Shown here: in pieces, positions 53,819-62,732 of the stretch | Layout: every line of letters starts with the position of its first letter | How positions within the stretch are numbered: position 1 is the first letter of the stretch | DNA from: Gammaproteobacteria bacterium | Lineage (GTDB): Bacteria > Pseudomonadota > Gammaproteobacteria > Pseudomonadales > Pseudohongiellaceae | Direction: 5' to 3' | Length of the DNA stretch: 64,000 nucleotides | Assembly (NCBI GenBank): GCA_024639905.1 | Contig: JAHEGE010000006.1 | Location: 1 to 64,000 of the forward strand | The notes under the pieces: model-generated | Database searches by the model: none | Told to the model about the DNA's origin: nothing | What the model saw: the letters and a program-made list of their open reading frames with translations, nothing else | Position numbers and translations under genes: made by a program

Positions 53819-54583
53819 ATGAGTTTATTTGACCTTGAGGGTAAAGTTGCCCTCATCACGGGATCAACCAAAGGCATTGGCAAGGCGATAGCGGAGCGTA
53901 TGGCGGAGCAGGGCGCGTCGGTGGTTATCTCAAGCCGCAACCAAGACGCCTGTGACGAAGTCGCGGCAGAGATCACCGCGCAAGGTCACAAGGCTGTGGG
54001 TATCGCATGCAATATTAATCATAAAGAGCAATTGCAGCAGTTGGTCGAGAAGGCAAAGGCTGCGCTGGGCAAGATCGACATCCTCGTCTGCAATGCCGCG
54101 CTGAATCCTTATTTCGGTACGTCGCAAGATATTCCCGACGAAGCCTTCGATAAAGTTATGCACGCTAACATTGGCAGTGTCCATCGCCTTTGCCAGCTGG
54201 TCATCCCTGGCATTGCGGAATCCGGCGGCGGCGCCGTGGTCATTATTTCCTCAATAGGTGGCCTTAAAGGCACGAACGCGTTGGGGGCTTACGCGATCTC
54301 CAAGGCCGCAGACATGCAGATCGCCCGTAACCTGGCGGTTGAGTGGGGGCCGAAAAACGTGCGTGTGAATTGCATCGCGCCAGGCCTCGTGCGCACCGAT
54401 TTTGCGAAAGCATTATGGGAGAATCCCGATATTTACGCGGCTACTGTGAAGAACTATCCGCTGCGTCGTATAGGCGAACCCGACGAGATCGCCGGTGCCG
54501 CGGTATTCCTTGCGTCACAAGCTGGCAGCTTTACCACAGGGCAGACGCTAGTCATCGATGGTGGTGGGACGATTGCCAGTTAG
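53819..54583 (+). CDS. Short-chain dehydrogenase/reductase (second)
   Basis: An enzyme of 254 residues of the classical SDR family with TGSTKGIG, CNAALNPYFG, the catalytic Ser in ISSIGGLKG and YAISKA. The context, between an SDR and an acyl-CoA dehydrogenase, suggests oxidation of a hydroxyacyl or alcohol intermediate. It is 33 nt behind the first SDR. Confidence 0.92.
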   Translation: MSLFDLEGKVALITGSTKGIGKAIAERMAEQGASVVISSRNQDACDEVAAEITAQGHKAVGIACNINHKEQLQQLVEKAKAALGKIDILVCNAALNPYFGTSQDIPDEAFDKVMHANIGSVHRLCQLVIPGIAESGGGAVVIISSIGGLKGTNALGAYAISKAADMQIARNLAVEWGPKNVRVNCIAPGLVRTDFAKALWENPDIYAATVKNYPLRRIGEPDEIAGAAVFLASQAGSFTTGQTLVIDGGGTIAS

Positions 54584-54642
54584 CGCAGTTAAATTCGTGA
54601 TAATCAAACAACGTTTATATAAAAGAGAAAAGGGGTAGTGCC

Positions 54643-55860
54643 ATGATGAATTTAGGACTGTCAGACGAGCTCGTCGTCATTCGCGAGAAGATTCGCAAGT
54701 TTGTTGAGGAGAAAGTAGAGCCCGTGGAACAGGAGTACCACGATGAGGTGAGCGTAGGCGACCGCTGGTCACACACGCCGCGACAAGACGAGATCATGGA
54801 GAGCCTCAAGAAGGAAGCTCGCAGTCTAGGTCTGTGGAATTTCTTTTTGCCTAAGAGCCAAGGTGGAGCAGGTATCTCCAACCTAGAATACGCTCACCTT
54901 GCTGAGATTATGGGGCGCAGCCGTCTCGCCTCAGAGGCAATGAACTGCAGCGCGCCAGACACAGGTAATATGGAGGTGTTAGAGCGCTACGGATCGGAAG
55001 AGCAAAAGAAACAGTGGCTGGAGCCTCTGCTGGAAGGCAAGATCCGCTCCGCTTTCGCGATGACCGAACCCGGTGTGGCATCCTCTGACGCGACCAACAT
55101 TGCAACCAGCGCTGTGCTCGACGGCGATGAGTGGGTTATCAGTGGCGAAAAACATTGGATCTCTGGAGCCGGAGATGCGCGCTGCAAAGTGATGATTACT
55201 ATGGTGGTCACCGATCCCGATGCGCCGAAGCACAACCGTCAATCGCAAATTCTCGTGCCTACTGATGCAGAAGGTGTCGAAATCGTACGACCCATGCAGG
55301 TCTTTGGTAAAGACGATGCGCCTCACGGCCACATGCATATCAAGTTCCACAACGTTCGTGTGCCCCAGAGCAATATTATCCTAGGCCGCGGCCGCGGGTT
55401 CGAAATTTCACAAGGGCGTCTCGGCCCAGGTCGTATTCACCACTGCATGCGCTCTATCGGTGCCGCGGAAAAAGCACTAGAGCTTCTCTGTGAGCGCGCC
55501 GTAAGTCGCGTTGCTTTCGGCAAACCTCTGGCTGAGCTCGGCGGTAACTACGACGTGATCGCTGATAGCCGGATTGAGATCGAGATGTGCAGGTTGTTAA
55601 CGTTCAAGGCGGCGTATCTGATGGATACCATCGGCAACAAGGCCGCCCGTGATGCGATCTCGCAGATCAAAGTCGCCGTGCCAAACATGGCTCTGCGGGT
55701 CATCGATCGCGCAATCCAGATTCACGGTGCGTCGGGTATTTCGCAAGACTTCCCGCTGGCGTCACTATGGACTAGCCAGCGCACCCTGCGTTTAGCTGAT
55801 GGCCCAGATGAAGTGCATCGCCGAGTGATTGCGCGCAAAGAGCTCGCGCAGTACAGCTAG
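54643..55860 (+). CDS. Acyl-CoA dehydrogenase
   Basis: A FAD enzyme of 405 residues that makes enoyl-CoA. Motifs: [15 protein letters not shown], the [10 protein letters not shown] block, [13 protein letters not shown] and the C-terminal [18 protein letters not shown] (in part) of the CaiA/ACAD10/11-like branch. It ends the operon, with a terminator 24 nt downstream. With the reductase and two SDRs it may process a branched or cyclic acid; the CaiB/BaiF CoA-transferase could activate it. Confidence 0.93.
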   Translation: MMNLGLSDELVVIREKIRKFVEEKVEPVEQEYHDEVSVGDRWSHTPRQDEIMESLKKEARSLGLWNFFLPKSQGGAGISNLEYAHLAEIMGRSRLASEAMNCSAPDTGNMEVLERYGSEEQKKQWLEPLLEGKIRSAFAMTEPGVASSDATNIATSAVLDGDEWVISGEKHWISGAGDARCKVMITMVVTDPDAPKHNRQSQILVPTDAEGVEIVRPMQVFGKDDAPHGHMHIKFHNVRVPQSNIILGRGRGFEISQGRLGPGRIHHCMRSIGAAEKALELLCERAVSRVAFGKPLAELGGNYDVIADSRIEIEMCRLLTFKAAYLMDTIGNKAARDAISQIKVAVPNMALRVIDRAIQIHGASGISQDFPLASLWTSQRTLRLADGPDEVHRRVIARKELAQYS

Positions 55861-55883
55861 GCTGCGAGCCTAGGTTCAAGGAA

Positions 55884-55908
55884 ACGGGAGCTGCGGCTCC
55901 CGTTTTTT
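55884..55908 (+). terminator. Rho-independent terminator of the catabolic operon
   Basis: ACGGGAGC pairs with GCTCCCGT around TGCG, followed by six T residues. It lies 24 nt after the acyl-CoA dehydrogenase stop. Confidence 0.93.
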
Positions 55909-56002
55909 GTCTGCGACACTATGTCGCAGTCAGTGGCTAGGCGCCAACGCCAAGTCCTGAGATACTTCGGCTCTCTCTATTCTCCAACTAATGGACGTAA
56001 CT

Positions 56003-56407
56003 ATGATGACTTTCAGGCTGCGCAACATAACCCTTTCGCTTGCGCGAGCACTTTTGCTGCTCGGTTTTTTCGCTGTGAGCGGTGTGGCTAGCGCGCACAA
56101 TGTGCTTAAGACGTCTCTGCCTGCAGATGGCGCGAGCCTTGCTGCCGCTCCAGAAACCGTCATGCTGGAATTCAATGGGAGCGTGCGACTCGTGAAATTT
56201 GAGATTGAACGCGACGGGGATGTGCTAGAGGTTGGTTTCAAGCCGGACCTCAATGCCGCTAAGTCTTTTACGCTACCGACCCCGGATTTAGGGAATGGGG
56301 CATTCTCTGTGACATTCTCGGTGATCGGTGAGGATGGTCATACCGTGGCCGGCCACTTCGTGTTTGGCGTAGGGGCGGCTGCTCCTGCGGCTTCTGCGGG
56401 GCATTAG
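56003..56407 (+). CDS. copC: CopC-type periplasmic copper-binding protein
   Basis: An exported protein of about 134 residues with the CopC fold. The signal peptide ends VASA, so the mature protein would begin with His (HNVLKTSLPADG), the usual N-terminal Cu(II) ligand; the second ligand motif EDGHTVAGHF is also intact. ATG at 56003 has GGA upstream; an ATG 12 nt earlier cannot be excluded. It is followed by copD after 2 nt. The pair takes up or carries copper in the periplasm. Confidence 0.88.
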   Translation: MMTFRLRNITLSLARALLLLGFFAVSGVASAHNVLKTSLPADGASLAAAPETVMLEFNGSVRLVKFEIERDGDVLEVGFKPDLNAAKSFTLPTPDLGNGAFSVTFSVIGEDGHTVAGHFVFGVGAAAPAASAGH

Positions 56408-56409
56408 GC

Positions 56410-57351
56410 TTGGGTTTTGCCCTCTCTGGCTGGGAAGCGGCGTTGTTGCTGGGCAAGTTGGGGGTGTTTGTTGGCATGCTTGCGTCGGCAGGCGGCGTGC
56501 TCGCGCTGTGTGGCTACCACGATGGCTCGCGCGCTGGGCATACCCGTCTCCTGGCCTACAGCCTGTTCGGCGGAGTCTTCGGCTTGCACGCGAGCGTGTT
56601 GCAGGTGCTTTTGCAAGCCGGTCAGATTAATGCCGCTGGCGTGATGGGCATGTTCGATCTCAATCTCATCTTCCTCTTGCGTGGTACGCCGGTGTGGGAT
56701 GCGGCGGCCTACCGTGGAGTGGGCTTCGCGCTCTCGGTATTGCTCGTGCTCAACCTGCTGCGCGTGCTTACTCTTCAGCGTGCAACACCGCCAGCCTCGT
56801 TTTACCGTATCGCGCTCGTAGGGCAGTCTCTGGCCCTCGGGCTCGTTGCCTACGGCTTTACCCAGCTAGGCCACATCTCGGTAACCACGCCGCTAGCGAA
56901 GATCGCGTTGATTCTTCACGTCGCGGCCATGGGGGGATGGGTAGGTATGCTGTTGCCTCTGCGGTGGTGTTGTTCTGCGCTGTCTAACGCCTCGCTCGCA
57001 GCGCTAATGCAACGCTTTAGTCGCCTAGGCATTGCTCTGGTGATCGTATTGCTCAGCACCGGCGGCGTGTTGCTGCTAACCCTCGTGTCGCCGAGCGAGC
57101 TTTTTACTACAGAATATGGTCGGTTACTCTTGCTTAAGCTTGGCTTGTTTGGCGTACTAGTTGGCATCGCCGCAATGAATAAGCTGCGCTATGTCCCGCA
57201 GCTGCTAACGGTGGATAGATCCGCTGAGCTGCCAAGTCGCTTAGCCCTGAGGGTAAGCATCGACAGGGAGATTGCCATTGCAGTCGCCTTACTCGTGCTG
57301 ACGACCGTTGTCTCCACCTTGTTGGGCCCCGCCGCACACACAGGCATGTAA
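56410..57351 (+). CDS. copD: CopD-family copper resistance/uptake membrane protein
   Basis: A protein of 313 residues with about eight helices. The C-terminal half is a CopD domain (LGHISVTTPLAKIALILHVAAMGGWVGMLLPL, in part) with conserved helix histidines. A TTG start 2 nt after the copC stop implies coupling. It would move copper across the inner membrane together with CopC. Confidence 0.87.
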   Translation: MGFALSGWEAALLLGKLGVFVGMLASAGGVLALCGYHDGSRAGHTRLLAYSLFGGVFGLHASVLQVLLQAGQINAAGVMGMFDLNLIFLLRGTPVWDAAAYRGVGFALSVLLVLNLLRVLTLQRATPPASFYRIALVGQSLALGLVAYGFTQLGHISVTTPLAKIALILHVAAMGGWVGMLLPLRWCCSALSNASLAALMQRFSRLGIALVIVLLSTGGVLLLTLVSPSELFTTEYGRLLLLKLGLFGVLVGIAAMNKLRYVPQLLTVDRSAELPSRLALRVSIDREIAIAVALLVLTTVVSTLLGPAAHTGM

Positions 57352-57370
57352 GTGCTTTGCGAAGCGCTCT

Positions 57371-57418
57371 GTTAGGCACTCTGATAGGCACTCCGATACG
57401 CACTCTCATGAGTACACT
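57371..57418. repeat. Imperfect 12-bp tandem repeats
   Basis: Four units: GTTAGGCACTCT, GATAGGCACTCC, GATACGCACTCT and a weaker CATGAGTACACT. They lie between copD and the serine hydrolase gene. The 12-bp period is close to one helical turn, as for multiple operator sites, but it could be a chance microsatellite. Confidence 0.5.
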
Positions 57419-57490
57419 GCGGATGCCCCTCAAGTAGTGCTAACTCGCTGCCGACTCTATTGAGATAACTACTCGATAGCATCCCAAGCC

Positions 57491-58663
57491 ATGTCCCAAC
57501 CTAGAACACCGAAAGTCTCCTCGCCTTTCCCCCATTTATTGCTCCGCTTCTGGCGCCTGCGCGGCTTATCCCGGGTTGCCTGTGCAGCACTCATTACGTT
57601 AGTGGCAAAGCCAGTGTTCGCTGAATACGATATTGCGCCGTTTATCGACTGGCTCGAAGAGACGCAGGATGAAGCAGGCATTCCTGGATCTGCCGTCGCG
57701 ATCGTTAGTCGTGACGAGGTGCTATACATGCACACCTGGGGGCATCGTAAAATCGATTCGGCGCCGCTTGTGACATCTAATTCTTTGTTTCGCATCGCCT
57801 CTATGTCTAAGACTTTCGCTGGCGCTGCCGCGACCCTTGTTGTGGATAGCCGGCAGCAGGCTTGGGATGCGAAAATGTCTGACATTTTGCCCAGCTTACA
57901 TCTTGGCAATGGTCGGTCTTACCGTGATATTACTTTTAGACAGGTTGCGAGCCACTCCACTGGGCTCATGCCGCACTCTTACTCAAATCTGCTCGATGAT
58001 GGCGTCGATTACGCCAAGATCAAACCGCGTTTCGCTGACATTCCCGCGGTGTGTAAGCCTGGGACTTGTTACGGCTACCAGAATGTTGTGTTTTCGCTGA
58101 TCGCTGACGTCGTCGAACAGACTACGGGTGAGGGCTATGACAAATTCCTCGAGGAAAAATTGTTTCGTCCCTTAGGCATGACAACAGCGTCTGTCGGCCT
58201 CGAGCCCTATGTGCAGAGCGCAGATGCGACGAGCCCGCATCGGCGCGTACGCGGCAGCTGGCGACCCACAAGCACTAATCCTGCTTATTACAGCGCGGCA
58301 CCGGCGGCAGGAATCAATGCGAGTGTCTTCGATATGGCGTTGTGGGTAAGGGCTAATCTAGGTGGTTTCCCTGAAGTGCTGACGCCGGATTTTCTCAACG
58401 AATTACATACGCCCGTCATCGAAACGCCTCAGGGGAATTACTTTAACCGCTGGCAAGGGCTGGAAAAGGCCTATTACGGCATCGGGTGGCGTGTCTTCGA
58501 CATAGACGGGGTGCGCGTCGTGCATCACGGTGGAGGCGTTCGGGGCTACCGTTCGGAGATGGCTTTCATTCCCGAGGCTGACATTGGGATGGTGGTCTTG
58601 TTTAATGGCGAGACCAATGTCGCTAACGACGCCGTGCCTATGTTCCTCAAAGGGCTGCGCTAG
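57491..58663 (+). CDS. Exported serine hydrolase of the beta-lactamase class C fold
   Basis: A protein of 390 residues with one helix near residue 30 that may serve as a leader. The active-site motifs are S104-x-x-K107 in SMSKTF, Y196-x-N in YGYQNVVFS, and HHGGGVRGYRSE as the KTG equivalent. It belongs to the EstB/AmpC-like family with many esterase, peptidase or lactamase activities; the substrate cannot be told. Confidence 0.9.
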   Translation: MSQPRTPKVSSPFPHLLLRFWRLRGLSRVACAALITLVAKPVFAEYDIAPFIDWLEETQDEAGIPGSAVAIVSRDEVLYMHTWGHRKIDSAPLVTSNSLFRIASMSKTFAGAAATLVVDSRQQAWDAKMSDILPSLHLGNGRSYRDITFRQVASHSTGLMPHSYSNLLDDGVDYAKIKPRFADIPAVCKPGTCYGYQNVVFSLIADVVEQTTGEGYDKFLEEKLFRPLGMTTASVGLEPYVQSADATSPHRRVRGSWRPTSTNPAYYSAAPAAGINASVFDMALWVRANLGGFPEVLTPDFLNELHTPVIETPQGNYFNRWQGLEKAYYGIGWRVFDIDGVRVVHHGGGVRGYRSEMAFIPEADIGMVVLFNGETNVANDAVPMFLKGLR

Positions 58664-58695
58664 ACCCATCCACGTACTTCAGCATAGAGATCATC

Positions 58696-59433
58696 ATGAA
58701 CCCAACGATAGACCTTCTAAACTCCCATCGCAGCATCCGCAAATTTACCGATCAGCCGCTACCTCAGGGACTGCTCGAGACACTATGTGGTGCCGCACAG
58801 GCGGCTGCGACATCGAGCTTCTTACAAGGCGCTACGCTGATCCGCGTGACCGCTGCAGAGGATAGGGCGACGCTGGCGCGCTGCGCCGGCGGACAGAGTT
58901 ATGTAGAGTCTGCTGCCGAGTTCTTAGTACTCTGTGCGGATCTAAAGCGGGCGGGTAATTACTGCGAGAAATACGGCAAGGCCTTCGAAGGTGACTATAC
59001 CGAGCAGTTCATCATCGCAACGGTAGACGTCGCGCTCATGGCGCAGAATCTCGTTGTTGCGGCGGAGTCTGTTGGCTTAGGCATTTGTTATATCGGAGGG
59101 CTGCGCAATAATCCACAGGAAGTCAGTGAGTTACTGGAGCTGCCGCGCGGTGTGTACCCGGTGTTCGGATTGTGTCTCGGCTACCCCGACCAAGACCCCG
59201 AGGTGAAGCCGCGACTGCCACTGCCGATCATCCTCAAGCAGGAGCGTTACAACGAAGACGGAGACGCCGAGGCGATTGCCGAGTACGACGAGCGCATTCG
59301 TGAATACTACGCTACACGGACCGGAGGCGGGCACGGTATAAGCTGGTCAGAGCAGGTCGCTTCACTGCTCTCTGAGAAGTCACGGCCGCATATGCGTGAA
59401 TTCCTCGCGGGCCAAGGCTTCGTCTTTAAATAG
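58696..59433 (+). CDS. NfsA-like FMN nitroreductase
   Basis: An oxidoreductase of 245 residues. HRSIRKFTDQPLP at the start, the FMN-binding region and VDVALMAQNLVVAAESVGLGICYIGG (in part), and the tail KPRLPLPIILKQERYNED, match the NfsA/FRP branch that uses NADPH. It follows the hydrolase by 32 nt and may be co-transcribed. Physiological substrate unknown. Confidence 0.93.
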   Translation: MNPTIDLLNSHRSIRKFTDQPLPQGLLETLCGAAQAAATSSFLQGATLIRVTAAEDRATLARCAGGQSYVESAAEFLVLCADLKRAGNYCEKYGKAFEGDYTEQFIIATVDVALMAQNLVVAAESVGLGICYIGGLRNNPQEVSELLELPRGVYPVFGLCLGYPDQDPEVKPRLPLPIILKQERYNEDGDAEAIAEYDERIREYYATRTGGGHGISWSEQVASLLSEKSRPHMREFLAGQGFVFK

Positions 59434-59502
59434 TTGTCTTTTTAGCCTAGACAGAGCTTAGTAGCCTAGGCAGGGCGATCCTGCGCTAGTGGGACACCGT
59501 GC

Positions 59503-60039
59503 TTACTCGACGGGCACGACGCGGTAGGAGCCGGTAGAGGGTAGGCTCTCTACGGCATCGCTTACTTGGCTTGCGATAACCTCAGAGGGGGGGATCGCCT
59601 CGTCACCAAAGGAGAAGCGGAATTGGCCATTGAGTAGGCCGCGTTTGCCGTCTGTCACTGACCAGCGAGCGATATAATATTCTGAGGGAGGCAGATCAAA
59701 GCCCAGTGGGTAGGCGAAGCTATCTGCCATGCGCTGGGGGTCGTAGACAAAGCCGATGTTGATCCAGTCGCCCTCAGCGGAATACAGTGCCAATTTGAGC
59801 AGGGTTACGTCTACGCGGAAGCTCATCATGATCATCTGCGGCGATTCGGCCAGCACAGAATCGTCGGTAGGGAATGTGACGCCCGGCGTTAATACGCCGT
59901 GACTATGTTGAGCGTGCACGAGTGTAAAAGGCAGCGCGAGGGCGCACAGCAGCAATACGCGGAGCGAGCGCTGTCGAAGCCTCGCGGTCCACGTTGTCAC
60001 TGCGCGGCTTGCCGCTATTTTCGTTGTCTTGGTTACCAC
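59503..60039 (-). CDS. CopC-like exported protein lacking the copper-ligand motif
   Basis: An exported protein of 178 residues. A signal peptide ends VHAQHSHG. The body has a CopC-like pattern (VTFPTDDSVLAESPQMIMMSFR, in part), and WINIGFVYDP, SEYYIARWSVTDG and GQFRFSFG. Where CopC has EDGHTVAGHF, this has TDGKRGLLNGQF, so the histidine is replaced. It resembles the protein at 61045-61665. The GTG start has GAGG 7 nt upstream. Function unknown; it may have lost or changed its metal site. Confidence 0.72.
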   Translation of the reverse strand: MVTKTTKIAASRAVTTWTARLRQRSLRVLLLCALALPFTLVHAQHSHGVLTPGVTFPTDDSVLAESPQMIMMSFRVDVTLLKLALYSAEGDWINIGFVYDPQRMADSFAYPLGFDLPPSEYYIARWSVTDGKRGLLNGQFRFSFGDEAIPPSEVIASQVSDAVESLPSTGSYRVVPVE

Positions 60040-60124
60040 GGACTTGCCTCTATCCTGCTATTCGTCAAAGCTATCGGCTCTTTATCAATGTCTCGCAGAG
60101 TTCGTAGGAGTCTAGCAGAGCGCG

Positions 60125-60925
60125 CTATTGCTCGAAATAGGCCATACACTGCCGCGATAGCGCAACCAGTCGGCCAGATTCCTCATAGATCCTGCCGCTC
60201 TGCTGGGTATAGCCATCGGCGGCGGCGTCCAAGTCGAAGTCTAGGTAAAACCAGTCTCCCTCAACCTGTGCAGGATCGACGACAAACTCGAGTCCCCAAC
60301 TCACCGAGCTCGCTGGCACGAATGGCTTGTCGTAGTGACAGAGCAATACGGGTGGTGGCATATCAGCGATAGCGATCAGTTTTTCAGCGGGGTATGCCGA
60401 CATATCGCAGCGGTGACGAACCCACATGTTGAGCCTGCGTGCGCGCGAGCCAGAGAAAGGCGCGGCGTCACCTACCCAACAGCCTTCGAATTGATTTAAG
60501 AAGGTAGGCATACGTTTACTGTATTCCTCGAAAGATATGCCTTCGCTGCGCGGGAGCGGCTTAATGCATGGCTCGGCCTCGACGCGAATGCCTGGGCGGG
60601 CATTGCCGAATACTCCAAGCGCTTGCAAGGCGACTTGGCCCTCATTGACGACGCTGGCGCTACACTGCGTGACGCTGCGTCCCTGTCTTTGTATGGCAGC
60701 CTCGACGACCAAGGGGGCGGGCGGCAGAGGCGCAATAAACGAGGCCATCAGTGAACGGAGTGGCGGCGCAGGTGAGAGTAACTTCCGCATCCCTAGGCTC
60801 GCGAACGCGGCAACGAGTCCGCCAAAGGCAGCGCGGCCCTGTGACCAGTTTTCCTCGAATGAAGTGGTGTTGTCCTCGCTCGCAGCGAGTGTGTCTAGGA
60901 TGTCTTGCATGGTATTGCGGGTCAC
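60125..60925 (-). CDS. TesB-like acyl-CoA thioesterase family protein
   Basis: A protein of 266 residues with two hot-dog domains of the 4HBT_3/TesB type, for example AAFGGLVAAFASLGMRKLL and SLMASFIAPLPPAPL (in parts), and SVSWGLEFVVDPAQVEGDWFYLD (in part) in the second half. It hydrolyses acyl-CoA in the family, although the exact substrate is open. The GTG start has AAGG 8 nt upstream. It is flanked by the two CopC-like paralogues but on the same strand as only one. Confidence 0.85.
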   Translation of the reverse strand: MTRNTMQDILDTLAASEDNTTSFEENWSQGRAAFGGLVAAFASLGMRKLLSPAPPLRSLMASFIAPLPPAPLVVEAAIQRQGRSVTQCSASVVNEGQVALQALGVFGNARPGIRVEAEPCIKPLPRSEGISFEEYSKRMPTFLNQFEGCWVGDAAPFSGSRARRLNMWVRHRCDMSAYPAEKLIAIADMPPPVLLCHYDKPFVPASSVSWGLEFVVDPAQVEGDWFYLDFDLDAAADGYTQQSGRIYEESGRLVALSRQCMAYFEQ

Positions 60926-61044
60926 GGGAAGGGCCTTGTAAAAGTTCTAGGAAATGTTCGCTGCCAAGCTGAGGTGATTGCCCATGGCGCGGGCGTGTAA
61001 TATTCTTAGCAATCGAATAACGGGTAAGCAGTGAGACGGAGCAG

Positions 61045-61665
61045 ATGGTAAGTAGACTAGAACCAATGGCAAGATACCTCGCCGTGGTTGCCTCGTTCGC
61101 CGCGTTGTCTTTTTCTGCGGCTCCTATCGCCTACTCGCAAACGCCGCCTGCTGTCGCCACCTATCCTCGTGCAGCCGTTGATTTTACCGGAATCATCGCT
61201 AAAACCAAAACCACGCCGCTAGATGACACAGTTGCCGCCATCGCCCCCGAACGACTGGCCTTGGAATTCCCCTCTGCAGTGCATTTGGTGAAGCTGATCC
61301 TGCGCAATCAGGCTCACGACTGGGTAGATATCAGTTTTCGTTATTCCCCCCGCTTGTCCAGCGGTTTCGAGTGGGCTTTACCCGCCTTGGCCGAGGCTGA
61401 GTATTACACTGCGGAGTGGGCCATTCTCGATGCCGAAGATCGCTTGATTCGCGGCAGCTTTAGTTTTTCTTTTGGGGAGCTCGCTCGAACGCCCTCAGTG
61501 GTGCGAGCGGAGCAAGAATTAGCGCTCAGGCTGCGCAATGGAGAAGATGAGACGACGCGCTTTGTGACGCCGCCGCGCACTGAAATTATTCTCGATCAAG
61601 AACCTAAGGCATTCGACCCGCCCTTTACCCTGCGCCTCGACGACGAGGGTCGCGCGGTAAAATGA
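61045..61665 (+). CDS. CopC-like exported protein lacking the copper-ligand motif (second copy)
   Basis: An exported protein of 206 residues, paralogous to the one at 59503-60039: WVDISFRYSP against WINIGFVYDP, and AEYYTAEWAILDAED against SEYYIARWSVTDGKR, with RGSFSFSFG against NGQFRFSFG. The signal peptide ends PIAYSQTPP. The DGH copper motif is absent here too. A C-terminal tail of about 50 residues is extra. A GGAG box is near the ATG; a second start 21 nt on is possible. Confidence 0.72.
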   Translation: MVSRLEPMARYLAVVASFAALSFSAAPIAYSQTPPAVATYPRAAVDFTGIIAKTKTTPLDDTVAAIAPERLALEFPSAVHLVKLILRNQAHDWVDISFRYSPRLSSGFEWALPALAEAEYYTAEWAILDAEDRLIRGSFSFSFGELARTPSVVRAEQELALRLRNGEDETTRFVTPPRTEIILDQEPKAFDPPFTLRLDDEGRAVK

Positions 61666-61697
61666 GTGAGCCATGAGATAAGCGTAGCGCAAAAAAA

Positions 61698-61730
61698 AAC
61701 GGCAGCTGAGGGATCAGCTGCCGTTTTTTT
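61698..61730. terminator. Bidirectional terminator
   Basis: ACGGCAGCTGA pairs with TCAGCTGCCGT around GGGA; a run of A precedes and a run of T follows, so it can end transcription of both convergent genes. Confidence 0.94.
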
Positions 61731-61749
61731 CAGGCCTTGGTTGCAGGCG

Positions 61750-62700
61750 TTACTCGCTGACTTCAACGGTAATGTAGTCGTCGTTATAGAGGCCTCCATC
61801 GTCGGCGCGCGCCCATAAGATATAGGTGCCGGGCTCGGAGAAGGTGGCTGTGGTTTCGATCATGCCATCTTCGGGAATCTCAGGTGGCAGCCACATTGCG
61901 CCCCAAGGAGAGTTGGCGGAGGTCCGCGTGTCTTCCCATGGCTTAGGCAGCGGTGGATCGAAAGTCACCTCTCCCTCGCCTCGGTAGACGTTCCACGACA
62001 GAAACAATCCGTTAATCTTGCCCACTGTGATGCGGGTTGGCGGGCGCATCATGCGGCGCATGAGATCGTCCGCCTCGATGTAAGATTCTCGGCTCGCCTT
62101 GGGTATGCCGTCATCGACAACCTTGGTGCGGAGCACTAAGGGCTCGCCAACACGCACTGTGCGAATATCATCTCCCTGAACCTCTACTGCAGGCTTTACA
62201 TTCGCTCGGGATTCGGGGCTGCTGGTGCCCGCGCCGAGTGAGCCTGTTTCAGAGGCGATAACAATGTTGTCGACCTGATAGTCGGGCTTAAGCGTGGCAT
62301 AGGCCTTACGCTCGACACCATTGACCTTCAAGGTCCAAACCAGCTCACGGTCACCCCAGTCTGCCGGTACGTTAACCTCGAAGTTGAAGCGATTGCGCCG
62401 GGGGAGGAAATGCGTTGGTTGCCCCCTATCGGCCTCACCGGGGGAGAAGAAGTTGTCGTCACCGACTGCAACGTCAGGCTCTTCCAGCCAGTTCTCGTTC
62501 ATATAGCCGAACATGAAACTGAACGTACCATCAGGATTCGGTCGCCAGCCTTCATAAGCAGGCTCGATATGCTGGCCTTTCTGGTAGCTAGTTTGCGCTG
62601 AGGCAGGAGAGGAGAGGGTGGTCAATAAAGGGGTAAAGCTGAGTGCAAGAGCGAGCAGGGCCGAGGCCCTGCTTGTCATGCTACGTGAGTTAACAGCCAT
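61750..62700 (-). CDS. Secreted protein of unknown function, partner of the copper-monooxygenase-like gene
   Basis: An exported protein of 316 residues. The signal peptide ends SPASAQTS. The mature part opens with KGQHIEPAYEGWRPNPDG and TFSFMFGYMNENWLEEPDV (in parts) and closes with a beta-sandwich-like GTYILWARADDGGLYNDDYITVEV (in part). Start with GAGGAAG 8 nt upstream. It lies 32 nt behind the cytochrome c/monooxygenase-like gene, as a partner in an operon. I do not recognise a characterised family member; function unknown. Confidence 0.75.
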   Translation of the reverse strand: MAVNSRSMTSRASALLALALSFTPLLTTLSSPASAQTSYQKGQHIEPAYEGWRPNPDGTFSFMFGYMNENWLEEPDVAVGDDNFFSPGEADRGQPTHFLPRRNRFNFEVNVPADWGDRELVWTLKVNGVERKAYATLKPDYQVDNIVIASETGSLGAGTSSPESRANVKPAVEVQGDDIRTVRVGEPLVLRTKVVDDGIPKASRESYIEADDLMRRMMRPPTRITVGKINGLFLSWNVYRGEGEVTFDPPLPKPWEDTRTSANSPWGAMWLPPEIPEDGMIETTATFSEPGTYILWARADDGGLYNDDYITVEVSE

Positions 62701-62732
62701 CTTATCTTGTCTTCCTCAAGTAGTGTGTCGGT

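Noticed and set aside
57371..57418. 12-bp tandem repeats as a CRISPR array
   Set aside because: Units are 12 bp with no spacers and no cas genes in the window.
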